NCBI RefSeq assembly: GCF_016107705.1
Contig: NZ_JAEHGC010000001.1
Location: forward strand, 186,001-250,000
Length of the DNA stretch: 64,000 nt
Reading direction: 5' to 3'
Source: Neobacillus cucumis
GTDB taxonomy: Bacteria; Bacillota; Bacilli; Bacillales_B; DSM-18226
Shown one piece after another: positions 16,799-25,597 of this stretch. The position numbers and the translations under genes are program-made. The notes beneath the pieces were generated by a model, which was not told where the DNA came from, ran no database searches, and saw only the letters and a list, made by a program, of their open reading frames with translations. Position 1 is the first letter of the stretch. Each line of letters opens with the position of its first letter.

Positions 16799-16898
16799 GG
16801 GAACCGCCTCCTTTTTACTACTCCTAGTATGCACAAAAACAAAGCTTTTCATTTCTAAAAATGGGAATTATCTTTTTTCTAATGAAGGGAGAATACAA

Positions 16899-17039
16899 AT
16901 GAGCATAAATTCAAAAAAATTTACGAGTGTTGGGACCGATATTGAAGAGGTTAAAAGATTAAACAGCCAGTCGGGTCTTAGTTATAACGAAGTTAAAAAA
17001 TTGCTGGCAGAACAATACCAAAAAAATAGAAGAGGCTGA
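16899..17039 (+). CDS. short protein resembling gamma-type small acid-soluble spore proteins
   Basis: The 46-aa product contains TSVGTDIEEVKRLNSQSG followed by LSYNEVKKLLAEQ. The GTDxxxVKxxNxxS segment recalls the repeated unit of gamma-type SASPs such as SspE, present here once only. The ATG at 16899 follows GAAGGGAG; the longer frame starting at 16797 overlaps the opposite gene and is not used. If the resemblance is real, it is a spore-core amino-acid reserve protein; the match is short and the call is tentative. Confidence 0.55.
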   Translation: MSINSKKFTSVGTDIEEVKRLNSQSGLSYNEVKKLLAEQYQKNRRG

Positions 17040-17055
17040 TTCTTCAGCCTCTTTA
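17028..17055. terminator. bidirectional terminator
   Basis: AGAGGCTGA and TTCAGCCTCT flank a short loop and overlap the ends of two convergent genes. Confidence 0.8.
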
Positions 17056-17310
17056 CGGAAAATAGATCTCAATTTTTTTCTTTTCAATATTTAATGAATA
17101 ATAATTTTTAAACACTGCTTCTTTGTTTAATTCTATTCCATCAGTTAGTTCAATCTCGTTAACTGTTTTTCCCTCTTTCATAAAAGCAAGTGTTGAACCG
17201 TTCATGATAATCTCTTCAAACCAAAACCCATCCCGTTTAACTAATTCTTCGTCTACATACGTATTCACAACAACCTGCCGATGATGAAATTTTGTTATTT
17301 CCTTAGGCAT
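17053..17310 (-). CDS. hypothetical protein (85 aa)
   Basis: The product starts MPKEITKFHHRQVVVNTYVD and is rich in beta-prone and charged residues; it ends in KKKIEIYFP. No cysteine pairs, signal or membrane segments are present. The start is preceded by a GGGAG about ten bases upstream. It stands alone, 82 bases downstream of the MutS2-like gene on the same strand. I do not recognise the family. Confidence 0.6.
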   Translation of the reverse strand: MPKEITKFHHRQVVVNTYVDEELVKRDGFWFEEIIMNGSTLAFMKEGKTVNEIELTDGIELNKEAVFKNYYSLNIEKKKIEIYFP

Positions 17311-17392
17311 ATCAAAGACTCCCTTGGTTCATTTATATCATATATTTTCCACCTTTTTTCAAGGTTTGACAAGAAGAAAAGTAATCGCTTCC

Positions 17393-19318
17393 CTATTCAG
17401 TATGATCAATGATGATCTCTTCATGATGCCTTTTAGACAAGATTTTACTTTTCTTGCGGGTTTCCTTTGACTGAAAAATAATATCAAAATCATAATCATC
17501 CGGGTAAAGCTCAGCTGCCGATATATAAAGCTTTAATCTCTTATGGTTCACGGAAATCCTCTCACCTTTGATTTGAACAAGATAGTTCCCTTGCTGATCC
17601 GGACCGGTATAGACGATCCCATATTCATTGGAAGGAGAAATTTTGACATTGTCGCCCTGATGATAAATTGGGACATTATGATTATCTTTAATTACTTCCT
17701 TCCGTTTTTGATGCTTGTTCACGATGATTTGTTTTTCTATTTCTTTACGTTTCCAGGAATCGGTTTCGGCCATTTCATAATGTTTTTCTTCCTTATAGGT
17801 AATCGCATGCGCTCTTTCAATGATGTTTGGATGGATTCCCAGCTTAAGTGCAATCGCAAAGGCCTGGCTATCTCCCCCTCTGCCAATATTAAGGCGATAC
17901 GTAGGCGAGAGCGTCTCCAAATCGAATTCCATCGATCCGTTTATAAATCCTGAATGCGCTTCGGCAAATTCCTTTATTTCGCTATAGTGAGTGGTTGCAA
18001 ATAATGTAGCCCCTTTATCATAGAGTGTTTCTAAAATAGAGGTTGCTAACCCCATCCCTTCACCGGGGTCCGTTCCCGATCCCAACTCATCTAATAAGAC
18101 CAATGATCGATCATTGGTATCCTTTAAAATTTCAATGATATTCACGATTCTAGAACTAAAGGTGCTTAAATTCTCAGTAATGCTTTGGCCGTCCCCAATA
18201 TCAACAAGAATACGATGAAAAATACTAAGACTACTTCCCGGGGCTGCAGGAATATGAAGGCCGCTTTGTACCATTAGCGTCAATAGCCCAACGGTTTTAA
18301 TCGTTACCGTCTTTCCTCCTGTATTTGGACCAGTAATCACTAATGCATTCTCTGTATTACCTAATTCCAGTGTTAACGGTACTGCCTTTTCTCCAAGCAA
18401 TGGATGTCTTGCTTGAATTAATTTGATTTCATGTGATTCATTGATCCCTGCCTTCACACCATTCAGGGTACGGCTATATTTTGCTTTCGCAAATAAAAAA
18501 TCATAATGAACCATAATTTCCATTGCTGAGCAAATTTGCAGTTGATTTTCCTCTACTAAACCAGTTAGATAAACAAGGACCTTTTGTACCTCTACCTCTT
18601 CATCTGCTATTAGCCAGGTTAATTGATCCTGGTAAAGCGAAATTTCCTCCGGCTCAATGAATAAGGTTGAACCTGATGCAGAGGTATCAAGGACAGTACC
18701 TTTGATTTTGTTCCGATATTCTTTTTTAATCGGAATAACATATCTACCGTTTCTTTGACTGACAACATTTTCTTGAAGATAGGTTTTATATTTATTGGAA
18801 CGAATCAACTGCATGGTTTTCTCTTTTAAGCGTTCTTCATGAATCATGATTTGTTTTCTGATTTTTAATAATTCTTTGCTTGCATAATCATCCACCCCCC
18901 CATTCCTGATACAGCGGATAATTTCTTTCGCAAGCTCTGGCAGATCATTGATTGCCTCGACATAAGAGGCAACTCTCGGTGCGAGGTATTCCTTATCTTT
19001 CATAAATCTTCGCATTTTCCTGCAGCAGTCCAAAAACTCATAAAGTTTTGCCAGTTGCTCCGGACGGAGTGCTACTCCCTTATTTAATTGAAGGGTTAGC
19101 TGCTTCATACCATCCATCCCATGTACAGGTACACTTGAGCTTTTTTTCAAAATTTCTACCGCTTCTGACACCTCATCGAGCCATGCTTCAATTTGTTTTA
19201 AATGGGTAGATGGAATGAGAGTTAGGATTTTTTCTTTTCCTTCGTCTGTTAAGGCAAATTGAGCAATCTGCTCTTTAATTTGTTGAAATTCCAATGTTTT
19301 AAAAGTATGTTGATTCAA
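17393..19318 (-). CDS. MutS2-like ATPase lacking the Smr domain
   Basis: The 641-aa protein matches the core of MutS2: an N-terminal helical clamp (TLEFQQIKEQIAQFALT), coiled-coil arms (GRYVIPIKKEYRNKIKG), and an ABC-type ATPase with Walker A GPNTGGKT, signature STFSSRIVNI, and Walker B LVLLDELGSGTDPGEG followed by FATTHYSE. A KOW-like segment near the C-terminus (HQGDNVKISPSNEYGIVYTG) is present. The Smr nuclease domain that ends canonical MutS2 (about 785 aa) is absent. MutS2 suppresses recombination or splits collided ribosomes; this shorter paralogue is uncharacterised to my knowledge. The TTG start overlaps the stop of a 33-aa miniprotein gene as TTGA and follows AGGGAGG. The leader has attenuator-like structure, so the gene may be induced by translational stress. 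Confidence 0.8.
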   Translation of the reverse strand: MNQHTFKTLEFQQIKEQIAQFALTDEGKEKILTLIPSTHLKQIEAWLDEVSEAVEILKKSSSVPVHGMDGMKQLTLQLNKGVALRPEQLAKLYEFLDCCRKMRRFMKDKEYLAPRVASYVEAINDLPELAKEIIRCIRNGGVDDYASKELLKIRKQIMIHEERLKEKTMQLIRSNKYKTYLQENVVSQRNGRYVIPIKKEYRNKIKGTVLDTSASGSTLFIEPEEISLYQDQLTWLIADEEVEVQKVLVYLTGLVEENQLQICSAMEIMVHYDFLFAKAKYSRTLNGVKAGINESHEIKLIQARHPLLGEKAVPLTLELGNTENALVITGPNTGGKTVTIKTVGLLTLMVQSGLHIPAAPGSSLSIFHRILVDIGDGQSITENLSTFSSRIVNIIEILKDTNDRSLVLLDELGSGTDPGEGMGLATSILETLYDKGATLFATTHYSEIKEFAEAHSGFINGSMEFDLETLSPTYRLNIGRGGDSQAFAIALKLGIHPNIIERAHAITYKEEKHYEMAETDSWKRKEIEKQIIVNKHQKRKEVIKDNHNVPIYHQGDNVKISPSNEYGIVYTGPDQQGNYLVQIKGERISVNHKRLKLYISAAELYPDDYDFDIIFQSKETRKKSKILSKRHHEEIIIDHTE

Positions 19319-19416
19319 TTTGATTTTTCCTCCCTAAAAATAAAAATAGCCGCAATGAACAATGTCATTGCGGCCAATGTGAAAAAATGAGTCTTCCCCT
19401 TCATTTTTTCATGCAT
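19315..19416 (-). CDS. 33-aa membrane miniprotein coupled to the MutS2-like gene
   Basis: ATG 19416 lies behind TTGGAGAAATTT. The product begins MHEKMKGKTHFFTLAAMTLF, has a single hydrophobic stretch (FFTLAAMTLFIAAIFIF) and ends REEKSN. Its TGA overlaps the TTG of the next gene (TTGA), a classic sign of translational coupling. The coding region also contains both hairpins of the putative attenuator. It may be a real single-pass peptide or a leader ORF whose translation controls termination. No family is recognised. Confidence 0.6.
   Translation of the reverse strand: MHEKMKGKTHFFTLAAMTLFIAAIFIFREEKSN
19350..19410 (-). promoter_or_regulatory. paired hairpins with terminator ahead of the MutS2-like gene
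   Basis: In transcript order, GAAAAAATGA pairs with TCATTTTTTC (19410-19381), then GGCCGCAATGA pairs with TCATTGCGGC (about 19376-19351), followed by TATTTTTATTTTT. The second has the form of an intrinsic terminator between the promoter and the gene. An additional TCATTTTTT near 19552-19544 could pair with GAAAAAATGA instead, giving an alternative fold. Confidence 0.55.
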
Positions 19417-19587
19417 AAATTTCTCCAAAATAAAAACTGTCTACACAAGTGTACACAGCATCATGGAATAGGAATGTATGCTTATGTTCGCTCATTGTTC
19501 TTAACTTCATCCCATAGCAAATAAACCCTCTTTCACCCTTTTAAAAAATGAATGAGGCTAATGGAATGATTGTATCCAATTATTGGA

Positions 19588-19611
19588 TTAGTTAAGAACG
19601 ACACCTAACAT
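19588..19611 (-). CDS. possible 7-codon leader peptide MLGVVLN
   Basis: An AAGGAG at 19626-19621 lies nine bases before this ATG. The reading frame ends at TAA after seven codons. Its last codons GTT CTT AAC (19599-19591) are the 5' arm of a 10-bp inverted repeat whose 3' arm lies at 19505-19496. A ribosome on the leader would block that stem. It may be a regulatory leader peptide rather than a functional product. Confidence 0.45.
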   Translation of the reverse strand: MLGVVLN

Positions 19612-19649
19612 AAAAACATACTCCTTACTTTTTACAATTTATCAAATAT

Positions 19650-19678
19650 AGCATATTCAATTTGGAACCAATTGTCAA
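19650..19678 (-). promoter_or_regulatory. promoter of the leader and MutS2-like gene
   Basis: TTGACA (19678-19673) and TATGCT (19655-19650) are separated by 17 bases. The transcript would start near 19643 and carry a leader of about 325 bases. Within it a near-perfect 22-bp palindrome, CTGTCTACAC-AA-GTGTACACAG on the plus strand (19437-19458), could be an operator or another hairpin. Confidence 0.6.
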
Positions 19679-19708
19679 TAATGGAAGAGAAATTCAGATT
19701 AGAAATTT

Positions 19709-20386
19709 TTAAAGTATAACAGGAATAAGATACGGTAGAATACAGGATGTCAGTATTGCAGCAATTCCCATCGCCGCTCCAGCTACTGCCCCTTGGATTT
19801 CCCCCTCCTTGACTGCTTCAGCAGTTCCAATCCCGTGAGCAATCGTTCCAATTGACAGGCCGCGGGCAAACGGATGATCAATCTTAAACAAGTTTAATAA
19901 TTTTGGACCAAACATCGCACCAATCATCCCGGTAATAATGACAAAGGCTACAATTAACGGCAGGTTCACTTTTAATATTTTACCAATCTCTGTTGCCACC
20001 GGTACAGTTACAGATTTGATACTTAAGGCAAGAAGAATGGTTCTAGAAAAGTGAAAGGCTTTCGCAAAAAGCAAGGCAGAGCCAATTGTTAAAACGGTCC
20101 CTGCAATCAACCCAATCAACGCAGCACCAAAATATTTAGATAAAAGATGCCAATTCTTATATATCGGTACCGCAAGAGCAACTGTTGCCGGACCGAGCAA
20201 AAAGGTCATGATATTCTTTGCGGGAGTATAATCATCATAAGATATATGCAGCCCCAGGAGAATGGCAATGATCAAAATTGTACTTAGAAATACAGGGCTG
20301 GTTAATGGTGTGGGATATTTTCCTGCTAAAAAAATTGTCAATCTATAGATTAACAGCGTTAAAAGGATACTAAATAGCGTGATCAT
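19709..20386 (-). CDS. lrgB: LrgB/CidB-family membrane protein
   Basis: This 225-aa membrane protein belongs to the LrgB family, partner of LrgA/CidA in holin-like control of murein hydrolases and in pyruvate or metabolite transport. Family motifs include PTPLTSPVFLSTILI, FLLGPATVALAVPIY, LALSIKSVTVPVATEIG and GTIAHGIGTAEAVKEGEIQGA. It overlaps the end of the LrgA/CidA-like gene by 17 bases and is clearly cotranscribed. No LytSR or CidR regulator is next to it. Confidence 0.88.
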   Translation of the reverse strand: MITLFSILLTLLIYRLTIFLAGKYPTPLTSPVFLSTILIIAILLGLHISYDDYTPAKNIMTFLLGPATVALAVPIYKNWHLLSKYFGAALIGLIAGTVLTIGSALLFAKAFHFSRTILLALSIKSVTVPVATEIGKILKVNLPLIVAFVIITGMIGAMFGPKLLNLFKIDHPFARGLSIGTIAHGIGTAEAVKEGEIQGAVAGAAMGIAAILTSCILPYLIPVIL

Positions 20387-20759
20387 GATAATCTACTACC
20401 TTTTCTTTTTTCTTTATGACAGCCTGAGTTGTTTTTCCAGCCGTTACCAAACCAATGAATGCACTAATAACAAGAATAAAAAGAAAGACCATCCCTTTAT
20501 GAAGCAGAGTTGGACCCAGAGTCATTAAACCAACCGAAATTGGAATGAAAAAGAAGCCTAAATGCTTCAAAAGCCAGCCGGAAACAAGTTCAATTTGGTC
20601 AATTTTAATGATTTTAAGCCAGAGTAAAACCAATAGAATCATCAAACCCATTACATTCCCTGGGATTTTTAAATGTGTAAAATGGACGGTCCAATTTCCG
20701 ATTTGATAAATCAAAACTAAGGTCAACAATTGGCAGCATATTTTCCATCCTTTTTTCAT
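20370..20759 (-). CDS. cidA: LrgA/CidA-family holin-like protein
   Basis: The 129-aa protein has four predicted membrane helices. The family core LKIPGNVMGLMILLVLLWLK, then LGFFFIPISVGLM and a closing FILVISAFIGLVTAG are recognisable. It is the holin-like half of a CidAB/LrgAB pair involved in autolysis control or small-metabolite flux. ATG 20759 is chosen because a GGGGG lies about eight bases upstream; the longer frame from 20813 has no ribosome site. Confidence 0.85.
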   Translation of the reverse strand: MKKGWKICCQLLTLVLIYQIGNWTVHFTHLKIPGNVMGLMILLVLLWLKIIKIDQIELVSGWLLKHLGFFFIPISVGLMTLGPTLLHKGMVFLFILVISAFIGLVTAGKTTQAVIKKKEKVVDYHDHAI

Positions 20760-20888
20760 CCACTGAACCCCCACTCCGTTTTTATTTAGTATAAGGGATA
20801 AACGTTTGAACAACTATCTTTTGTTCACAAATTATCCATATGATTTTTTTTAAAACTTCTTTATCTTATTGATAGGAGGGATTACAAA

Positions 20889-21491
20889 ATGAAAAAGATC
20901 TACCTTATATGCACTCTCGCTGTATTCGTTGGTATAGCAGCTGGAATTGCTTTTTTTCTGATTCGTGATGCAAACGCAAAAATACCGTCAAATATTACCT
21001 TAATTAACCAAAATGGAGATTCATACAAATTTGGAGCGGACGATTCAAAGCTAAAGCTTGTAGAATTTATTTATACTCATTGCCCTGATATTTGTCCGAC
21101 AACTACGCAAAAAATGAATGTTTTAAAAACAGAATTGGAGAAAAGCGGTGTTTTTGGCAAGGATATCGAATTTCTTACGATCACCATCGATCCATACCGC
21201 GATACTCCCAAGGTATTAAGAGGTTACATGGAGGGATTTGGAATTAGCAAGGATCAAAATTGGCTGTTTTTAACTGGGGATAGGCAGAACATTAAAAGAG
21301 ATCAGAAAAGTATTAGAGAAATCGCCACCTCCTTACAATTTCAATACAAGGATCCAGGAAACGGACAATTTATCCATACTACGAACACTTATTTAGTGGA
21401 CAAAAATAATAAGTTTATTGCCAAATTCCCAATGGGAGAAAAATTCGACAAAAAAGAAGTGTATGAAAAAATCATGAAAAAAATTAATTAG
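20889..21491 (+). CDS. ypmQ: SCO1/SenC-family copper chaperone
   Basis: The 200-aa membrane-anchored thioredoxin-fold protein begins with a hydrophobic anchor (IYLICTLAVFVGIAAGIAFF). The copper-binding CPDICP motif is followed by a distal histidine in FIHTTNTYLV, giving the Cys-Cys-His set of Sco proteins. It should deliver copper to the CuA site of cytochrome c oxidase or act as a thiol redox protein outside the membrane. The start follows GGAGGG. B. subtilis YpmQ is the nearest named relative. Confidence 0.88.
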   Translation: MKKIYLICTLAVFVGIAAGIAFFLIRDANAKIPSNITLINQNGDSYKFGADDSKLKLVEFIYTHCPDICPTTTQKMNVLKTELEKSGVFGKDIEFLTITIDPYRDTPKVLRGYMEGFGISKDQNWLFLTGDRQNIKRDQKSIREIATSLQFQYKDPGNGQFIHTTNTYLVDKNNKFIAKFPMGEKFDKKEVYEKIMKKIN

Positions 21492-21504
21492 AATTACCTT
21501 TCAC

Positions 21505-21545
21505 TAAAAAAAGCGGTTAGTCCATAGGATTAACCGCTTTTTTTA
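21505..21545 (+). terminator. terminator of the sco gene
   Basis: AAAAAAAGCGGTTA and TAACCGCTTTTTTT form the stem and tail. Confidence 0.9.
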
Positions 21546-21551
21546 ACCTAT

Positions 21552-21686
21552 TTAATTCACCGATGAAGGATATCTTTTAATTTGCTGCAAGGATAAAAGG
21601 TAATTGGACTTTGGTTTTGTTAGACTTACTTTAATACCAGCTTTTTTTAATTTATTAACGAATTCTGTAAGCTGCTTTTTTGCCAT
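21552..21686 (-). CDS. hypothetical small basic protein (44 aa)
   Basis: The product reads MAKKQLTEFVNKLKKAGIKV at its start and is strongly basic. A GGTGAG precedes the ATG by six to eight bases, and the gene lies convergent to the sco gene, ending at its terminator. The amphipathic N-terminal helix and lysine content suggest nucleic-acid or membrane contact, but I do not recognise a family. It is too short for most gene finders. Confidence 0.5.
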   Translation of the reverse strand: MAKKQLTEFVNKLKKAGIKVSLTKPKSNYLLSLQQIKRYPSSVN

Positions 21687-21860
21687 GCTTCTCACCTTCT
21701 TTAACATCATAGGTACATTCTACAACAAATATATGAATAAAGTGTGAAAACCCGAAAAAAAATTTAGAAATATTTTCATGTTAGGATGAACCGTCTACAC
21801 GAAATAATGGAACTGCTATTACTAATAGTTTCGTTCCATGAGTTATTAATGGTATAATAA

Positions 21861-23510
<1,650 letters not shown>

Positions 23511-23512
23511 GA

Positions 23513-23548
23513 AAAAAGCGGGCACGCAATTGTGTCCGCTTTTTTCTG
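23513..23548 (+). terminator. terminator of ykpA
   Basis: AAAAAAGCGG and CCGCTTTTTT enclose a short inner stem. Confidence 0.88.
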
Positions 23549-23565
23549 TCTAGCTTCAGTAATGC

Positions 23566-23697
23566 CTAGGGACTTTTTTTCCTTCTACGGGATGATGGCT
23601 CAGACCTTGTTCCTGTTTCCGTATTTGTCGTCCCTTGTCCCTCTACTTGAGAAGAATTAAGCCCTATTGTCGAAGCATCTTTTTTACGCTTTCCCAT
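23566..23697 (-). CDS. small basic spore-type protein, SspO-like
   Basis: The 43-aa product begins [20 protein letters not shown] and continues with [23 protein letters not shown] in two blocks (QGTTNTETG and the basic tail). The MGKRK start, the central G-N-...-Q-G-G/T pattern and the basic end recall SspO, a minor spore protein. The ATG follows GGGAGGTGTTCAT. The stop codon lies inside CCTAGGG next to a TGTCTAGCTTCAG stretch that resembles a dispersed Bacillus repeat. The family call is tentative. Confidence 0.5.
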   Translation of the reverse strand: MGKRKKDASTIGLNSSQVEGQGTTNTETGTRSEPSSRRRKKSP

Positions 23698-23796
23698 ATG
23701 AACACCTCCCATTATAGTTTTGGAAAAATATCGGTACTTATACGGAATAATTCAGGAAAACTTAGGCAAGATAATCTACAGGAGGAGGTGTTTTGT

Positions 23797-24039
23797 ATGG
23801 CAAAGATTGGAGTAGAACAATCTCTTACAAATATTCAACAGGCACTAAGGGAAAAAGGTTATGATGTTGTTGAACTGAAGCAGGAATCAGATGCGCAGAA
23901 TTGTGATTGCTGTGTGGTTACTGGAATGGACTCTAACGTTATGGGAATGCAGGATACCTATACAAAGGGATCGGTTATTGATGCCAATGGAATGTCCGCT
24001 GACGAAGTATGCCAACAAGTGGAAAGCAGACTGCAATGA
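23797..24039 (+). CDS. ykuS: UPF0180 family protein YkuS
   Basis: The 80-aa protein matches the YkuS family (UPF0180) almost throughout: [20 protein letters not shown], the central [15 protein letters not shown] with three cysteines, and [15 protein letters not shown]. The function is unknown; the fold of the family is a small alpha/beta unit. The start is taken at 23797, with GGAGGAGGTG eight bases upstream, not at the earlier ATG at 23635. Confidence 0.9.
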   Translation: MAKIGVEQSLTNIQQALREKGYDVVELKQESDAQNCDCCVVTGMDSNVMGMQDTYTKGSVIDANGMSADEVCQQVESRLQ

Positions 24040-24051
24040 TTTTCTCAGGAA

Positions 24052-24080
24052 GACTAAAGGTTGAAAACTTTAGTCTTTTT
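24052..24080. terminator. bidirectional terminator
   Basis: AGACTAAAG and CTTTAGTCT form the stem and a T run follows; it serves ykuS and the convergent gerPC-like gene. Confidence 0.85.
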
Positions 24081-24513
24081 TCATATCTTCTTCTTTTTTG
24101 GGGTTAATGTTGACTTTTGGACCAAAACCTTTTGCTTGTTTATTTATGTTCCCCTTTCGGGCAGGCTCTTCTTCTACTTTTTCTTCATCCTCATTTAGAT
24201 TTGGGGTATATTCACTTCCATAAGTTGCACCAATATTCAATTTCCCCTTCAATTCTTTAATTCCTAACTGGCCAAAATTATTATTAAGCTCATATTTATC
24301 TAAAATGATTTTTTCAATGTTAATTTTTTCAATAATAATCGGAGGCTCTTTATGAATGATTTTTTTCTCTTCAGTCTCCTTTTTTTGTTCCTGGATTGCT
24401 AATAAAGATTTTTTCAATTCTTTTATATCCAATTCTAGGGAAGTCAATTTTCTTTTTAAGCTCTTTACATCATCATTTTTATTAAAAATGAGGAATAAAT
24501 CTTTTAGTGGCAT
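24070..24513 (-). CDS. GerPC-like spore protein
   Basis: The 147-aa protein has an N-terminal coiled coil (about 15-50, KSLKRKLTSLELDIKELKKS) and a segment VEKI-like IIEKINIEKIILDKYELNN followed by LKGKLNIGATY. The K-x-L-x-G-x-LNIG pattern is that of GerPC, an inner-coat protein needed for nutrients to reach germinant receptors. It is shorter than B. subtilis GerPC and has an acidic tail. It lies behind the Hsp20 gene on the same strand, and a GerPA/PF-type gene is divergent from the pair, so the three probably serve the spore coat together. Confidence 0.55.
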   Translation of the reverse strand: MPLKDLFLIFNKNDDVKSLKRKLTSLELDIKELKKSLLAIQEQKKETEEKKIIHKEPPIIIEKINIEKIILDKYELNNNFGQLGIKELKGKLNIGATYGSEYTPNLNEDEEKVEEEPARKGNINKQAKGFGPKVNINPKKEEDMKKD

Positions 24514-24601
24514 GTGCGCGGACTCTCCCTTATTTTATCCTTACTTATATATATGGGTGATAAAGATAAACATGTCCAAATAAAGAAAAGGAGACCTTAT
24601 T

Positions 24602-25090
24602 CTAGTCAATCGGGATTATTTCTCCTTTTTCCATTTTCCGTTGATAGCTGACAAATAAAATTCCGTTCCAAAACTTTGCATTTATTTCACTGGGGTTAAT
24701 TTGATCGGGAAGTTTAATCTGCCTCTGAAATTCACCATAGAACCTTTCCGAATAGGCTATTTTCAAATTAGGATGAATGGGCATTGCGGTCCCTTTAATC
24801 GTTAAAATATCTCCGTTAAGGCCTAATTCAATATTTTCTTTCCTAACTCCGGGGAGCTCGATTAAAACCATTACTTCCTCCTCCCCTTCCAAAATATCAA
24901 TGGATGGAAAGGTACGTGAGTTTTTATCCTCTCGCATATTTTTTTCACTATTTCCGTAAATAGGTGATTTAAAGGAAGGATCATTCATAAATTGTTTTGC
25001 AAAATCTTGTTCAAATATATTTTTCCAGAAATCGCCTCCTTGCATATTTTGAGCGACCTCCAGCCATTGTTTTAATTTATCCATATCCAT
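24602..25090 (-). CDS. Hsp20/alpha-crystallin small heat-shock protein, possible spore-coat type
   Basis: The 162-aa protein carries an alpha-crystallin domain from about residue 60 to the end: PSIDILEGEEEVMVLIELPG, then VRKENIELGLNGDILTIKG and a closing FWNGILFVSYQRK. The usual A-x-x-x-x-G-V-L motif is altered to NAKFWNGILFV and the C-terminal IxI motif is weak (EIIPID). It should hold unfolding proteins; spore-coat members such as CotM and CotP are relatives. The start at 25090 follows AAGGAG by nine bases. Its position between GerP-like genes suggests a role in spores. Confidence 0.78.
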   Translation of the reverse strand: MDMDKLKQWLEVAQNMQGGDFWKNIFEQDFAKQFMNDPSFKSPIYGNSEKNMREDKNSRTFPSIDILEGEEEVMVLIELPGVRKENIELGLNGDILTIKGTAMPIHPNLKIAYSERFYGEFQRQIKLPDQINPSEINAKFWNGILFVSYQRKMEKGEIIPID

Positions 25091-25183
25091 CTTACACATC
25101 TCCTTCATCTCTTGCCCCGTTCATTCGGGATAAACCTCAGGAACAATGCATATATTTAACCACAAGCTTAAGGAGGAGATAAC

Positions 25184-25447
25184 ATGCCGGCTCCGGTTCC
25201 GTATATTAATATAAATATATTTATGATTAAAATTAATTCCTTTGAAAATGCATCTGCTGTAAATATTGGTCAAAATCTTTTGGCTGAATGGCATAATTCA
25301 GACAAAAAAAATCAAGGATATGGGCAAAACTTTGGTGATAAGAGCGACTTTTTTGGGAATAGAAGTTTCGTAGATGATCGTGATCAAATTGACTCCCCAA
25401 GTTCCTTTGAAACAATAGGCAATCCGTTTCCGTGCCGGGAGGAATAA
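25184..25447 (+). CDS. GerPA/GerPF-like spore germination protein
   Basis: The 87-aa protein contains FMIKINSFENASAVNIGQN, then a GYGQNFGDKSDFFGN segment and FVDDRDQIDSP, the order found in the GerPA/GerPF family (IKINS...VNIG...GxGxxxGD...DxDxID). These small proteins form part of a coat assembly that lets germinants through. AAGGAGGAGATAAC precedes the ATG. It diverges from the Hsp20 gene, about 90 bases apart, and may share a sporulation promoter region with it. Confidence 0.7.
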   Translation: MPAPVPYININIFMIKINSFENASAVNIGQNLLAEWHNSDKKNQGYGQNFGDKSDFFGNRSFVDDRDQIDSPSSFETIGNPFPCREE

Positions 25448-25597
25448 ACGCAAAACGAAATTGTGGTTTTTTCTTTGAGGATTCTCTCCAATTAGATATA
25501 ATGATTACAGTATATCTTCTCTCTCTTCTATGATTATTTACAAAGAAGGACAACGAGAACTGTATTCGAAAAATTAAGGCTTTATTGTATTGGATTG

